Shown: in pieces, positions 1-12,408 of the stretch
Numbering within the stretch: the first letter of the stretch is position 1
How the letters are laid out: each line of letters opens with the position of its first letter
Source: Bursaphelenchus xylophilus
Taxonomy: Eukaryota > Nematoda > Chromadorea > Rhabditida > Aphelenchoididae
Assembly: GCA_904066235.2 (NCBI GenBank)
Contig: CAJFCV020000002.1
Span: 10,230,001-10,294,000, forward strand
Length of the DNA stretch: 64,000 nucleotides
Direction of reading: 5' to 3'
Notes under the pieces: model-generated
What the model was told of the DNA's origin: nothing
Seen by the model: the letters and a program-made list of their open reading frames with translations, nothing else
Database searches by the model: none
Translations under genes and position numbers: made by a program

Positions 1-1056
1 TTCAATTTTCATTTATTTTCGCCTCCCCAGCCCACAAACATGAACTACAGTCTCCAAAACACCTTCTGCCTTCCCCATCAGCCCTCTCCATCTGCCTTTT
101 TTGTCTTAATTTTTTCCTCAAATACCCAATCAGGCGGGCCGGGGAATGGCAAACGGAAGTGGGGACTGATCGATTTCCTCAAAGCAAAAAAAAAACTTTG
201 AAAAGACTGCGACATCGTTTCACGCGCCATCGCACAACACGACGGCAAATAATAAGGTGTTTTGGGGCTTTAATTCGACTGTTTGGGCTTGATTTGGATG
301 AGCGCACTGTGCAAACGGAAAATGTTGGGAAAAATCGAGGGATTCGAGGGAAATTGGGGGATTTGGAGGTTGAAATAGGTAAATTCAAAGTCTGGTGGAC
401 TAATATACGACCAGATAAAAGGTTTTCTGATATGAAAAATTTTTAAAAAATTTAAAAATTTCCGACTTTTTTGATAAAAATCAAGAAAAACAAATATTTT
501 TTTAATATTTTAAAACGCGCAATAAGCAAATAAAAATAGAATAGGGTAAAATACGTGTAGTTTTTTTACATGTTGCGTCTATTTTATCTGAAAAATCAAA
601 AAAAAATAAAAAAATAAAAAAAATTTTTTTTTATTAATCCCAATTTTCCCTTAAAAATTTTTAAAATTCATTTTAACATCACCAAAAACTATTTTTCAAA
701 CTTCTACTACCCCCAGCTACCGTAACCCCCCACCTTTTTTCTCAACTTTTCTTCACCCATAAACTGTCAAAAGCGCGGTCGCTAAATACTACCATAAAAG
801 AGAGGAACATTTTCCTTTTGTGGAAAGTTGTGTGTTCACATTATGACTGTTCCATCGCCACAAAGCGAACAAAAAAAGTTTCGCATCTACATAGTCGTTC
901 GCTCCAATTTTGGTTTTGAAAAACGTTGGAAATGCATTTTGTCCGGGGAAAAAGAGAAAGGTCAGGTAAAAATTTCGAGGTTGGATTTTAATTTATTTTT
1001 TTAATCGTTAAAATACGCAAATTTTTCAAATCCCATCATTTATTTTTTTTACCGTA
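1..1056. other. Gene-free AT-rich stretch
   Basis: No gene supported. The first 150 bases are pyrimidine-rich and less AT-rich than the rest; 430-720 is almost pure A/T. A short open frame from an ATG at 843 runs into a possible splice donor (CAG|gtaaaa) at 966, but no partner exon or family similarity is visible, so it is not called. Confidence 0.5.
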
Positions 1057-1521
1057 CAGTGCAATCCGAAAAATAGGCTAAAAATCGTATCGCACAGTGC
1101 AGTTCAGAAAATAGGCTAAAAATTGCCTTGCACAGTGCAGCCCTGAAAATAGGATAAAAATCGCTTTGCACAGTGCAGCCCTGAAAATAGGCTAAAAATC
1201 GCATCGCACAGTGCAGTCCAAAAAATAAGCTAAAAATTGCTTTGCACAGTGCAGTCCGAAAGATAGGCTAAAAATTGCTTTGCACGGTGCGGTCCAAAAA
1301 ATAAGCCAAAAATTGCTTCGCACAGTGCAGCCCTGAAAATAGGCTAAAAATCGCATCGCACAGTGCAGTCCAAAAAACAAGCCAAAAATCGCTTTGCACA
1401 GTGCAGTCTGAAAAATAAATCAAAAATTGCTTTGCACAGTGCAATTCAGAATATAGGCTAAAAATTGCTTTGCACTGTGCAGTCCAAAAAGTAGGCTAAA
1501 AATCGCTGTGCACAGTGCAAC
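1057..1521. repeat. Palindrome array A, 38-bp period
   Basis: About 13 copies of GCACAGTGC or close variants (GCACTGTGC, GCACGGTGC), mostly spaced 38 bp apart (for example 1092, 1130, 1168). The spacer is conserved and resembles AGTCCGAAAATAGGCTAAAA. The same unit appears in opposite orientation in the array at 18.2-19.3 kb. No coding content; the open frames across it come from the periodic spacing. Confidence 0.95.
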
Positions 1522-3895
1522 AAAAAAATTGAAAAATCAAAAAAAAATGGTAAATTTTTTCTAGCTCTAACTTTTCCCGGGTTACGATACAAGTAATAAC
1601 TTGCCTTTGTCCCCCTTTCTTACTCACAACTTCACGCCGCAAAAGGTTGAGCCTCTCGGCTTCACTTTTCTTCTGACTCAGCCTGTCTGTGATGAGTCCA
1701 AACAATCTGCTTTTGTTAGAAGGCTCAGAAAAAAGATTTTTAGAAATTGAGAGAGTAAGAGGGAAAATAGAGAGAAAAAGTGTAAGAAAAAATGAAAAAT
1801 TGAGATTTTTTGGAAATAATTTTTCAAAAAATCGAAAAAAAAAATATTTTTTATTTACAAAAAATAAAAAAAAATAAAAAAATAGTGAAAAATCAGAAAA
1901 TTGGAAAAATCAAAAAAAAAAAAAAATTTTTTAAAATCAAAAAATCCCAAAAAAATCTCCATAAATAACCCAAAAATTCCAACAAAAAATCAAAAAAACG
2001 TAACCCTCAATCAACAAATTTTTCTAAATTTTTCGATTTTACAATAGCCAAGGTCAGTTTTAATCAAGTAGTTCTACTGGTTAATGACTGCAAAGGGTAG
2101 AAAAAATTGATTAAAACCGGAGGAATAATTAGCAAAATTAATCAAGAGACTTTTTTGAGGGGAAACAATGTCAAGAAAATATGGAATCTCGTGATCGGGG
2201 TCAGAAAGAGAATCAGAAAATGATTCAATAAATTTTTGTGGGAGAAACAATACATAGGGAAGATAAGTTTGAAAGCGGAGTTCAAAAAAATTTTTTGAGA
2301 AAAACGTCATTTTTAAAAACTTGTTAGAAAATTTACAAAGAAACGCCAAAAATTATCACAGCGACTTCACTATACAAACAACAAAACAGTCAAAAAAAAT
2401 TTTTTTTAGAAATTGAGAGGGCAACAGGGAAAACAGAGAGAAAAAGTGTAAGGAAATATGAAAAAATGAAATTTAAAAAAAATGTATACGCCAGTAAGTT
2501 TTCGGCATTTAATTTTTCTCCTTATAAAAATAGTGAAAAGGTTCGGAAAAATCAGAAAAATGGAAAAAATCAAAAAAAAAAAAAAAAAATAAAAATAAAA
2601 AATAATCTAAAAAAAATCAAAAAATCCCAAAAAAAATATCCATAAAAAACCCAAAAATTTAAAATTTAAAAAAATTTTTAAAAAATGCGCTCAGAATAAA
2701 AAAATTTAACGATATTTAGGTATCATTTCTAGCCACTTTTTCTTATAAAGCCCTATAAAAATTCCATCGATTAACATTCAATTCCCCCTTCAATTCTGGC
2801 TCGTTTTTCGAGACTCGGAATAATTTGCTAACCTTGAACTGAAAGTGGGAATAGATCAAATAAAACATTCAGATTTATTTCCCCTTCCCCGAAAAGAAAA
2901 GACGTCCTTATAAAAGCGTGTAATCACATTCCGAAAAGCGATCCGTGCGGGACGTCAGTCAAGTGGCACCGACAATTTTTTGGATGTTTACCTTGGGAAA
3001 AAAAGGATTTGAGACAGGAAATTTAAATTTGGAAAAATTTGAAAATTTGAATATGCAAATTTTTGGAAATTTAAAATTTGAATTTGGTAATTAAAATTTA
3101 GAAATTTAGCAATGAAATGACCCAATTTTTTAAAATTTTTATTGTTTATGCGCCTCCGGGCATATACGAATTTAGTGACGTCATTTTTTAAAATTTTAAA
3201 ATTTCAAATTTCAATTTTTTTTATAATTTGAAGCTTTACAGTAGCATTCTACAGTAATAAAAAATCTTTTTTCCCAAAGAAACTTTACGTTTTCACCCCC
3301 TACTGTATCGAAATTTTCAAAAAACTCCCGATCATATTGCGCATTACGGTAGGTTCCGAGTGAGAGTCATAAATTTGATTGCGCCATTATATTTTTCGCC
3401 CATTTTTCCTCCGTTTTTCGGAATTATGTAATTCGTGTTTGGCTGAGAATTCCGGAACGAAGGGCCGTTGTAAACGGCTGTAATTGAGACATTTTTATGG
3501 TGATCGGAAAAAAGTATACATATTACGTCATGAAAAACAGTGCAGTTTCACAACTACGTATTTTAAAATGACCATTTTTTTACAAAAAATCAATCAAAAT
3601 TTTTTGTTTTTTTATTTTTTTTAAATTTTTGGAAATTTTAAAAAATATTTTTTTGGTTTTAGATTCCCATTACTTTCAAAAAAAGATTGTAACAACCGTA
3701 AACGTATTTTAAAATACCTTTTCAGTTTTTTCCACCAAAAAATCGACCAAAATATTGGTGAAAATTGTGGAATAGTTGCAAAATGAGGTACTAAAACATA
3801 TAAAAATTGCTAAAAAAGATGTAGAAAGACCAGTAAAAACATTTACTTGCCCTAAAATAACATTTTCTACCATAAAATCGACCAAAAAGCGACTT
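1522..3895. other. Gene-free AT-rich stretch with one less AT-rich island
   Basis: Mostly A/T homopolymer runs. Two stretches are partial duplicates of each other: an AGAAATTGAGAG segment followed by GGAAAA and GAGAGAAAAAGTGTAAG, at about 1740-1790 and 2408-2460. An island at about 2760-2990 has ordinary base composition and contains TATAAAAG near 2910, but no open frame extends from it. No gene supported. Confidence 0.5.
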
Positions 3896-3967
3896 TGACC
3901 CCGACGTGATTCGAACACGCAACCTTCTGATCTGGAGTCAGACGCGCTACCGTTGCGCCACGGAGTC
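3896..3967 (-). tRNA. tRNA-Trp (CCA)
   Basis: 72-nt tRNA on the minus strand. Acceptor GACTCCG pairs with CGGGGTC. The D arm carries the A box (TGGCGCAACGG), the anticodon loop is CTCCAGA (anticodon CCA), and the T arm has the B box GTTCGAATC. It is identical to the copies at 5992 and 19403. About 200 bp downstream of the tRNA (3700-3895) is also shared with the copy at 5992, so tRNA and flank were duplicated together. Confidence 0.97.
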
Positions 3968-4070
3968 ACACGTTCGAACCCGCTTCGATATTCGTTAGCG
4001 TTCGCTTATTATTTGTATAATTAATTTTTATTTGTTTTTCTGGTCACAATATTTTTATATTCTTTTTTTC

Positions 4071-5006
4071 GCACAGTGCAATCGAAAAATGAAGTTTTTA
4101 TTGCACTGTGCAGGCTCAAAAGAAGAGTCGGAAGAAAATGCACTGTGCAAAAGGAGCGACAACGAAAATTGACTTTGCACAGTGCAGAGGGAAAGCGACA
4201 AATTTTTGCACAGTGCAGACAAAAAACAAAGTTTTTATTGCACAAGAAGAGTCGGAGAAAAATGCACCGTGCAAAAGAAGCGACAACGAAAATTGTTTTT
4301 GCACGGTGCAAAGGGAAAGCGACAAATTTTTGCACAGTGCAGTCTAGAAACAAAGTTTTTATTGCACTGTGCAGGCTCAAAAGAAGAGTCGGAAGAAAAT
4401 GCACTGTGCAAAAGGAGCGACAACGAAAATTCGTTTTGCACAGTGCAAAGGGAAAGCGACAAATTTTTGCACAGTGCAGTCGAAAAAGAGTGGGAAAAAA
4501 TGCACTGTGCGGAATGAAAAAAAAGCTGCGACAAATGCTGCAGAGTGCAAAGAGCTTTTTTTTTGTCTTGCACTGTGCAAAAATAAAAATTTATTTTTTG
4601 CACAGTGCATTTGAAAAAGTTTGGAAAATATGCACTGTGCGGAGTAGAAAAAAATTTTGACAAATTTCTGCACTGCGCAAAAAGAAAAAAAAAATTATTT
4701 TTTGCACTGTGCAATCAAAAAAGAGTTGGGAAAAAATGCACTGTGCGGAGTGAAAAAAATGTGGAAGATTTCTGCACTGTGCAAAGAGGATTTTTTTTGT
4801 CTTGCACTGTGCAAAAATAAAAATTTATTCTTTGCACAGTGCAGATGAAACAAGTTCAGAAAGAATGCACTGTGCGGAGTAGAAAAAATTTTGAAAAATT
4901 TCTGCACTGTGCAAGAAGAAAAAATTTATCTTTTGCACTGTGCAATTTAAAAATTGTGTGGTTTTGCACAGTGCAAAGAAAAAAATTAAATTTTGCACTG
5001 TGCAAA
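4071..5006. repeat. Palindrome array B with higher-order repeat
   Basis: Dense cluster of TTGCACTGTGCAA and TTGCACAGTGCAA sites in both orientations, 25-45 bp apart, separated by A-rich linkers with recurring words (AAGAGTCGGAAGAAAATGCAC, GGAGCGACAACGAAAATT, GGGAAAGCGACAAATTTTTG). A longer block is itself repeated at an offset of about 261 bp (near 4108 and 4369). The long open frames across it on both strands are artefacts of the repeat. Confidence 0.95.
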
Positions 5007-5991
5007 GGTAAAAAGTAGCTAAAAAATTGATTTTCAAGAGAAAACTCAAGTAAAAAAATAATTTTGGGATTAAAAAATTTTAAAATACGACCTTCCCGTC
5101 ATAATAGAAACAAAAATTTATTTCCAGAATCCCCCCTCACTATCTGTTTTTCGAAAAATTTCCCATGATCCCAAATGCATCGGAAAAGAGCGCCGCAAAC
5201 AAAGGAATTGAATGGAATCGGAGGGGGGGAAATTATGACCGTACTGACCTCTCGACGAATCAGAGAAGGCTCGTAAATTTGGGATGCAAACAAGGTGAGC
5301 AAAGTTTGGGGTCTTGACAGCTAATACAAAAGACGACCGATTAATGTCATTCAAATGGAAATGGAGAAGTCAAGGTCTGTGTTTCGGGATTTCGGATAAA
5401 AATTAGATTTTTTTGGGGTTAAAATGGGCTTTTTTTAAATTTTTTAAAATTTTTTGAAAATTTTTTGAAATTTTTTTTGAGAGAAATAAAGTTTAACCGA
5501 CTGAGGATCAACAACGTATTTTAAAAACCGATTTTTTCGTAAAAAAAAGTCATCAAATGTCTCAAAAAGCAAGAAAACTATCAATAATCCCATTTTTCTA
5601 CTAAAAAATCAATTTGGAAAATAATACGACGTATTCTAAAATAAAAATTTTCATTCATAAGCGACCAAAATGCACTTCTAATGAGGTAATTTTTTCATTT
5701 TTAAAAATTTTTATGTTTGAAAATTTTTGATTTTTGTTGGAAAATACTCTTTTTATGACTCTTAATGTCACTCAATTTACCTGCAAAAATCGCTTAAACC
5801 CTTGCTCGTACTTTAAAACACCATTTTCTCCCAAAAAATCGATAAAAATATTGGTGAAAATTGGTGAATAGTTGCAAAATGAGGTACTAAAACATATAAA
5901 AATTACCGAAAAATATGCATAGGGATCAGTAAAAAAAATTATTTGTCCTAAAATAACATTTTCTACCAAAAAACCGACCAAAAAACGACTT
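5007..5991. other. Gene-free; unique island, then duplicated tRNA flank
   Basis: 5100-5370 is a unique stretch of moderate GC with no convincing gene. 5400-5760 is AT-rich. About 5805-5991 is a copy of the flank at about 3710-3895 and leads into the second tRNA-Trp. Confidence 0.5.
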
Positions 5992-6063
5992 TGACCCCGA
6001 CGTGATTCGAACACGCAACCTTCTGATCTGGAGTCAGACGCGCTACCGTTGCGCCACGGAGTC
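5992..6063 (-). tRNA. tRNA-Trp (CCA), second copy
   Basis: Identical over 72 nt to the minus-strand tRNA at 3896-3967, with anticodon CCA in loop CTCCAGA. The two share flanking sequence on the downstream side (low coordinates) but not beyond the 5' end, which places one duplication breakpoint near the tRNA 5' end. Confidence 0.97.
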
Positions 6064-7632
6064 ACACCAGCCCAGCCCTTTTTTCCCCTTTCGAAAGGCG
6101 AAACGAAATGAGAAAAGTGAAGGAAAAATCGGATTTTCGACGAAAAAATGAAGAAATAAATCGCTGCTTACAATGTCACGGATTGTTAAAAAAGTAATCG
6201 CATTGGCTACGTCGAATTTCCGCGGCCTTATGACACGCTATTTTATGGTGGGGGGCTTTGTCGAAATGCGAGACGGAAGGAATTTTCGCGAGTCTTCCCC
6301 GTCGTAAATGCCAATGTATTGCGGCGCTTTACACGCTTACATGAGACTGATAAGCCGCGGATTTGGATCGAGTAAGGGGAAAACAGAAAATTTGCGGCGA
6401 ATTTGCGAGAAATTTGGGGATAAAAAAGTGGACGATCAGATGTCATGGAGAAGAAAAAAGAGGCTCGGAAGTGAAGTGAAATTACTTGGAAATGGTCTGT
6501 AATTTTGACATATTAAATATAAAGTATTATAAGACTTGTGTATGGCGTATTTTACATCTTTATTTATCTTAACAAATCAAAAATCTTGAATTTTGGTCGT
6601 TTTTGCGCTAAAATCTTACTTTTTTTATAAAATCTGCCAAATTGTATAACCTAAAAAGCCATTTTCTACACCGTACATCTAAACAGAACAAATTTTAACC
6701 CTTATAATTTCCAAAAACAAATAAAAAATCTCGAAAAATAGGAATTTTTGGGACTTTTCCGGTCAAAATTTGACTTTCTCTTTATTGTGATCAAAAAATA
6801 AATAGTCAACCTTTTTGAATAAGACGCAAAAAGCGTTTCGTCTTAATCGCTGGCGTATTTTACCTCTGCTTTCTCCTTACTATCGTAGTAATTTCCAAAA
6901 ATTCTGGATTTTTTGATGACTTTTCGAAAAAAAAGAATTTTTTTTTGAACTTCACAATAAAAATAAGTGGTAAAATTAGCCGGATATCATGTATATATGT
7001 CTAATAAACCTTAGGCAGCCTTTTTTCTTTACATTCAATTCCTTTTAAATTAAAAAAAAATCGAATTTCCCCCTTTTTTGCCCAAAAAAACTATTTTTTT
7101 GCCTGTTATGCCCTAAAAATCCCGCTAGTTTAATATTAAACCCTCTCTTTACACTCTACTCTTCCTAAATATGGATTTACAGCCCATCCACCGCATCCTT
7201 CTGTTGGCAAAACTCCGAAAAATTACAGCAGACTCATCCCAAAAAAGGCGAGTTTAATAAAAAATGATGACGTCATCTTGAGTAATAAGGTGTTTTAAGA
7301 CCCTTGAAAATGTAGAAATAATCGTATTTTACAAAAAAAATCTTACTCTAAGTCGGGAAAATCGCTAAAAAATCGCTAAAAACCCACAAAATTAATTCAA
7401 AAAACCGCGGAAAAGAACAATGGAATCCCAGGCGAAAATTTCATCGGAAAGCGCCGAAAATTTATGCAGATTTCGTTCGCATTGTTTTCAGTGAATCACA
7501 GCGCTCAGAGTCACCGAGAACCGGCGAATTTTTGCGAGGTTTACCTGAAACAACGGAGAGAAGGGAGAAAATGAGAAAAATGTGGGATTTTTTAGGGAAA
7601 CTGGGAGAAAGTTGATGGTAGAATACTTGATT
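6064..7632. other. Gene-free stretch
   Basis: 6080-6470 is a unique island of moderate GC with short open frames but no recognisable protein. 6500-7400 is AT-rich with several CGTATTTTAC words. 7430-7530 is another short unique island. No gene supported. Confidence 0.5.
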
Positions 7633-8021
7633 TGTCACGTGTATAATATGAAGTCCACAGTATTAGTTATGCTGTAAAAATCTTGATACAGTCCTCTATG
7701 AGGATGTCACGACTTCGCGTACGAATTTGCATATTCCCGCGGAATGACCCACAAATTGGTATAAAAGGAAGAGAAATCGCCAATTATTGGTATTATTTTT
7801 GTCTGTTTTTCCCGGTTGTGTTGTGGCCAATAAAGTCTACTATATTTACTATTTGTCTTATTGATTTGTCTATGGTCACATCGTCTGGAGTCAATATCGT
7901 GAGTTCACAGTTTGATTGCCAGAGTCCTCTAGTTTGCGTCTCCGGGTTAGGTAGTGAATACTAATAGAAGCGGGCGAGTTAAGGGCCATCTTACACCACG
8001 ACTCATAGCTAAGTCGTGACA
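7633..8021 (+). mobile_element. Probable solo LTR
   Basis: 389-bp segment starting TGTCACG and ending CGTGACA, the TG...CA ends with short inverted repeat typical of LTRs. Inside, in order, are a TATA box (GGTATAAAAGG near 7760) and a polyadenylation signal (CCAATAAAG near 7828), as in U3-R. There is no gag or pol coding sequence on either side, so a solo LTR left by recombination is the best reading. The flanking 5 bases do not match (TGATT against AGGAA), so no target-site duplication confirms the ends. Confidence 0.5.
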
Positions 8022-8159
8022 AGGAAAAATATCAAAAAAACTTAGTTTTTTTCCTGATTTATCAACTCAAAATAAAAAATTGGTGACATGCACTGTGAGA
8101 AAACAAAAGTTCTCTTTACACGCAATTTTCCACCGAAATGAAAAAAAAACTTTTTTAAT

Positions 8160-9310
8160 CTACATGAAAAAGGTAAAATACGGGGTCGTATGTTTTTTCT
8201 CTACTTTTAAGTTGCCCGTTTAAAATAAAAAAATTTGCAAAAAATCAACGGAAAATAAAAAAAAAATTAAATGCAATGTAAAATACGTCTTTCGGCTCAT
8301 TGACCATTTATTTTTGAGATTTACATAAAGCAACAGTCTAAGTATAAATCCGTTTTTAATCTGACGCCCCCGAAATTGAAATGAAAAAATCTCGAAACCT
8401 CAAAAATGCAGGGTAAAATACGTCGTTGAAACTAGTCCATCCGGAAAGTCGCCGGACTGAAATCGGCAACACCGCTGTGAGAAAACAAAAGTTCACTTTG
8501 CACTGTGCAATTTATCGTTTTTTTCGCCGTTCAATGAGTTTTTTCGGTTATCGCTCACCTGACTTTTTTGGCACAGTGCAAACGCCAAAAATCAGTGGGG
8601 CGACTTTCTGGAATAACTAGGAAGCCACAGAAAGACTTCAAAATCAAGTAGATCTTTGGATTGAAGAATAAATTTATGTATTTAGTAATCACACATGGGG
8701 CGTTTCTGAATAAATTTCTGGGAACTGGGGGCGAACTGGAGGTTACTGTGTAAAAATTGTTAAAAATTTTTGTAAAAAGTACCTTGGTCCCCCTTTAACC
8801 ATTTTTTCTTCATTCCCGGCCTGAGGATACACCCGTTTCAACCCTAGCTACGCCCCCGTAATCACAATTTTCCCCCACAAATGCAAAAAAAAAAAAAACA
8901 CAAAATCCAAAAAATATGGTAAAAAACGGGGATTACACTATTTCGTCTCAACTTTTAAACTGCCCGTTTAAAACGAAACAGAAATTGCAAAAAAACGATG
9001 GAAAATAAAAAAATTTTTTTACAATGCAGGGTAAAATACGTCATTGCTGAAAATGGGCTCTTTAACATCTGTGGCTTTTTTGAAACTAGATTTACATAAA
9101 GCAACCGTCCAAGTTTACACTCATATTTGACCTGACGTCCCCAAAATTTAAATCAAAAAATCTCGAAATCTCAAAAATGCAGGGTAAAATACGTCGTTGA
9201 TAAATGCCGGCTCATTAGCATCTATCGCAATCTTTGACTCAGGATTTACATACAACAACCGTCCAAGTTCACATCCAGCTTTAACCTGACGCCCCCAAAA
9301 TTGAAACATT
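8160..9310. repeat. Duplicated ~280-bp segment with 150-bp sub-repeats
   Basis: About 8160-8440 and 8910-9190 are diverged direct copies (shared order: GTTGCCCGTTTAAAA or CTGCCCGTTTAAAA, AATGCAGGGTAAAATACGTC, ATTTACATAAAGCAAC, CTGACGCCCCC, AAAAAATCTCGAAA). The second half recurs again at about 9175-9310. An F4 element interrupts the region. No coding content. Confidence 0.75.
8431..8620. mobile_element. F4 MITE, full length (~190 bp)
   Basis: Terminal inverted repeats begin (A)CTAGTCCATCCGGAAAGTCGC on the left and are matched in reverse by GGGGCGACTTTCTGGAATAACTAG on the right. The interior carries TTTGCACTGTGCAA and GGCACAGTGCAA, so this element contains the window's abundant palindrome. 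Related copies lie at 12409-12598 and, with captured host DNA, at 45735-46093. No transposase. Confidence 0.8.
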
Positions 9311-10630
9311 TCCGAACGAAACCCCCAAAAATTCCTTTCCATTCAGCCCGACCTCTCCTACCGTAACCCGCAAGAGTCGGCTGGGTGGATATTTTGTCCC
9401 GCTGAGCGGCGCTCTCAGCCTTATTTTTAACCTCGACTTGCCGTTTCGCGGCTTTGAACCCACCCTCCGACATTAGGCGAGGGTTGGATATACGGGAAGA
9501 CAAAGGCGGCTGAAAACGGTAGAACACAGGGCTTAATGAAAATATGGAGGGTTAAAATACGTATTAGACACCGTTGAAGATATAGTCTGTGAAAAAAATG
9601 GATGAGAATTCTAGTTTTTGGAGTTAAAGGAGTTACAAAAATGGGTCATTTTCTTAAGATTCTGAAAAAATAAATAGTTTTTTACTAAATATTACTGTCA
9701 ATGAAGCTAAAATCTGATATGTAGATTGAGAATAAATTACTAAAGTTTAGATTGAACATCGAATTCTATGATTTTAGCCGTTTTTTACGACGCTGCGGAA
9801 AATTTTTCAAAAAGTGGGTGTTATTTGGAAATTTTGACCTAAAGCAATATAAAATGTGTATATAAAAGCAGCTCGGGGTAAAATACGCCCAGGATTTCGA
9901 TTGAATAAAAGCCGAGAAGTGATGAGAAACCTGGAAAAATAAAAAAAAAAACAAAAAAATTTCCTAAAAATACCCATTTTTGTATCTAAATTATCGGTGA
10001 AATACGGAACGAATTTGTGTTAACAAAGTTTTTATGGACACTAGAGGACCTACCGATGTATAAAATGTAAAAAAAACCTTACAAATAAATCCAGTTTTGA
10101 TATTTTCTGTAAGTTTGGCCATGAGGTCTCACTTGAGGTCATGGAGAAAGTCGGCTTATAACTAAAACGCTATGATAGGTAATAACAAGATATTTTGCTG
10201 AAATATCTCCATCCATAACTACTTTTAACTGCGATAAATTCTACAAAACATAGTAGAGGTATAGTCAAGGTATCTTCATATTACTCTACCCATTAAAGCT
10301 GATCCCCAACCCCTCAAAAACCTCAAAACCCCAACTCAGCTAACCTCAATCTCCCTGAATGACCCTAAAATTAAACTCGCTACTGTCTTAAAAGACCTTT
10401 TTCATAAGCATCCAACCGTTTCCAATCTGCGCGCAAGACGGGGAAACGAAAATCCGCATGGAGCTGAAGATTGATGACTGGCCTTCTGTTTCTCACATAC
10501 GAAACACTTCAACCATTCAGGATGCCCTCTTTCTTTGGTGGCTGAATAATGAGAAGCTTAGGTTCGAAATCGGCTTCACTTTGTTGGTATCGATTGCACG
10601 ATGGAATGAGATTTTGGGGAATTTTGGGAT
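9311..10630. other. Gene-free stretch
   Basis: 9320-9530 is a moderate-GC island with overlapping short open frames on the minus strand but no recognisable protein or splice structure. The rest is AT-rich with isolated GTAAAATACG words (for example near 9880). No gene supported. Confidence 0.45.
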
Positions 10631-11470
10631 TGCACTGTGCAGAGGTAAATTGAAGGGAAATGGTGGTCGTATTGTGTAAAGAAAAGAAGTTTGCTAAATT
10701 TCGAGTTGCCTTAGGACTTGAACGACTCTGCACTGTGCAGTAAAAACTATTTTTTTGCTGCACTGTGCAAGACAATTCATTTTGAGAAACTGCACTGTGC
10801 GGAGGAAATTTTAAAGAAAAAATGTGGTCGTGCTGTGTAAAAAAATATCTTGGAAAAATTTTTAGTTGCCTTAGGGCTTCAACTAATCTGCACAGTGCAG
10901 AAAAATTCATTTCTTTGCCGCACGGTGGAAAATAATAAAGTTTTGAAAACTGCACTGTGCAGACGAAATTTTAAACAGGAAATCCCTTGGGCTGGGCGGA
11001 GAAAAGAATTGACAGGAATCTGGGAAACATATAGGCGATAAATAACTTGTATTGTCGGATAAATGTTCGATTTTTTCTTGCACTCTGCAAAAATCGGATT
11101 TCTTTAATCTGCACAGTGCAAAATAATTTTTCGAAAATTTCTCGAAATTTCCCGGTCCGGTGAAAAAACAATGACGTCAGCATAGTCAACAGACCCGAGT
11201 TGAAAATATTTTCAGGTAAAAAATCTCAAATTCTGCATTTGCACGGTGCAAAAACTAATATTTCCGATCTGCACCGTGCAAAAACAACTTTTCCCGATTG
11301 CACAGTGCAAAATCCAAAAATTTTTTTTTGCACTGTGCGAAAAAACCCCACTACTGTAAAACAAAAAAAATAATAAAAAAAAATCTTTAAATTTGACCCT
11401 GAGCGAAGTAATAAAAATGAAAAATTTTTATCCCGTGGATCAAAAAAGTGTGACTGCACAGTGCATGGGA
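10631..11470. repeat. Dispersed palindrome sites with a ~180-bp duplicated block
   Basis: About 14 GCAC(A/T/C/G)GTGC sites spaced 25-90 bp. The block around 10631-10800 is repeated at about 10790-10970 (shared words GTTGCCTTAGG, CTGCACTGTGCAG, GTGGTCGT, GTGTAAA). No coding content. Confidence 0.85.
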
Positions 11471-12142
11471 CTGAAATTTTCAATAACTCTTTGAGAAATG
11501 CCGCCGGCCCGCGGGGCCATAACTCCATTTATAATAAATTCCGCGAATCCCCCATCCGCCAGTAAATCACCGAAGGGCCAGTTTTAATAACTTTTGCGGG
11601 ATGACATTCGAGCATTACTTTGTGGGGGAGATTCTTTTTTTGAGGAGAGATGTACAGTAATATAATATTGAAAACGTATATGGCAATGTTATTTGTGGAT
11701 TTAAAAAGCGCTTATGGTGTCTGACGTATTTTACAAACTAAAAAAATTAAAAATTCCATTACTGTGGCTTGTCAAAAAGTGCCTAATGCTCTCCAGTTTT
11801 CCTCAAATCTTGCGGAAGTTTTCTATGTAGGTTCTGAGCAAATCTTAAAGTTCTTCTCCCCGAGATATTCAACCATCTCTTGTCGATGAAAGAATGTGCA
11901 AAATTAACCTCCTTACAACGAAAGCCCTATAAAATGGGTACATTTACAGGCTCCTTGTAACTTTGCGCTTACAAGTGAAAAATTGATAAGCTGAAGAAAG
12001 TCCATACTGGTGACTTATTGTTAGAGGACTGTTGAAGGCCTCAGACTGTGTAAGAAGAATTATAAACAGCCAAAATTGACTGCGGACCTTGAGGGCAGAG
12101 TTGTAGCTCACCAAAGGTCACGGCAAAAAGCTCACGAGTTAT
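11471..12142. other. Gene-free stretch
   Basis: A short GC-rich piece at 11500-11600 (GCCGCCGGCCCGCGGGGCC) is followed by ordinary AT-rich DNA. Nothing recognisable. Confidence 0.45.
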
Positions 12143-12208
12143 TGACGGGAACAGGAATCGAACCCGAGTCAAAAGAAAGACCTGCTAACCACTCTACCAT
12201 CGAAGCTC
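12143..12208 (-). pseudogene. tRNA-like sequence (A box and B box kept)
   Basis: On the minus strand a 66-nt segment has an A-box-like TGGTAGAGTGGTTA and a perfect B box (GGTTCGATTCC) at the right spacing. The putative acceptor ends (GAGCTTC and TTCCCGTCA) do not pair, and the anticodon stem is one pair short with an 8-base loop. This fits a decayed tRNA or the tRNA-derived head of a SINE better than a working tRNA. No anticodon is assigned. Confidence 0.4.
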
Positions 12209-12408
12209 GCTTCCTGCATTTTTTGGACGGTCTTCTCGGTGGACTTCTCGTTGGAAGCCAGATTCTCCTTAACACTGCCTGCGCCTTCAACATCCACCAG
12301 GTCATAGGTCATCGATCTGCAAAAAATGTGACTCCCTTTGCTAGACTTTATTTGAACTTGAAATTTTTATTGTAATTTCTTTTGTATCTTGATGACGGTT
12401 GATCGTTA

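Noticed and set aside
843..965. Possible first exon (ATG at 843, donor at 966)
   Set aside because: No partner exon, no recognisable protein and an AT-rich context; too weak to annotate.
3709..3969. 86-codon minus-strand frame starting MTPWRNGSASDSRSEGC
   Set aside because: This is the translation of tRNA-Trp and its flank; the same peptide recurs at the second tRNA copy.
4021..4820. Open frames of up to 194 codons on both strands
   Set aside because: Same cause: repeats of GCACTGTGC translate as CTVQ, LHCA or HSAQ in the three frames.
12076..12375. 99-codon plus-strand frame
   Set aside because: It crosses the antisense of a tRNA-like sequence and has no family similarity; the frame is probably chance.
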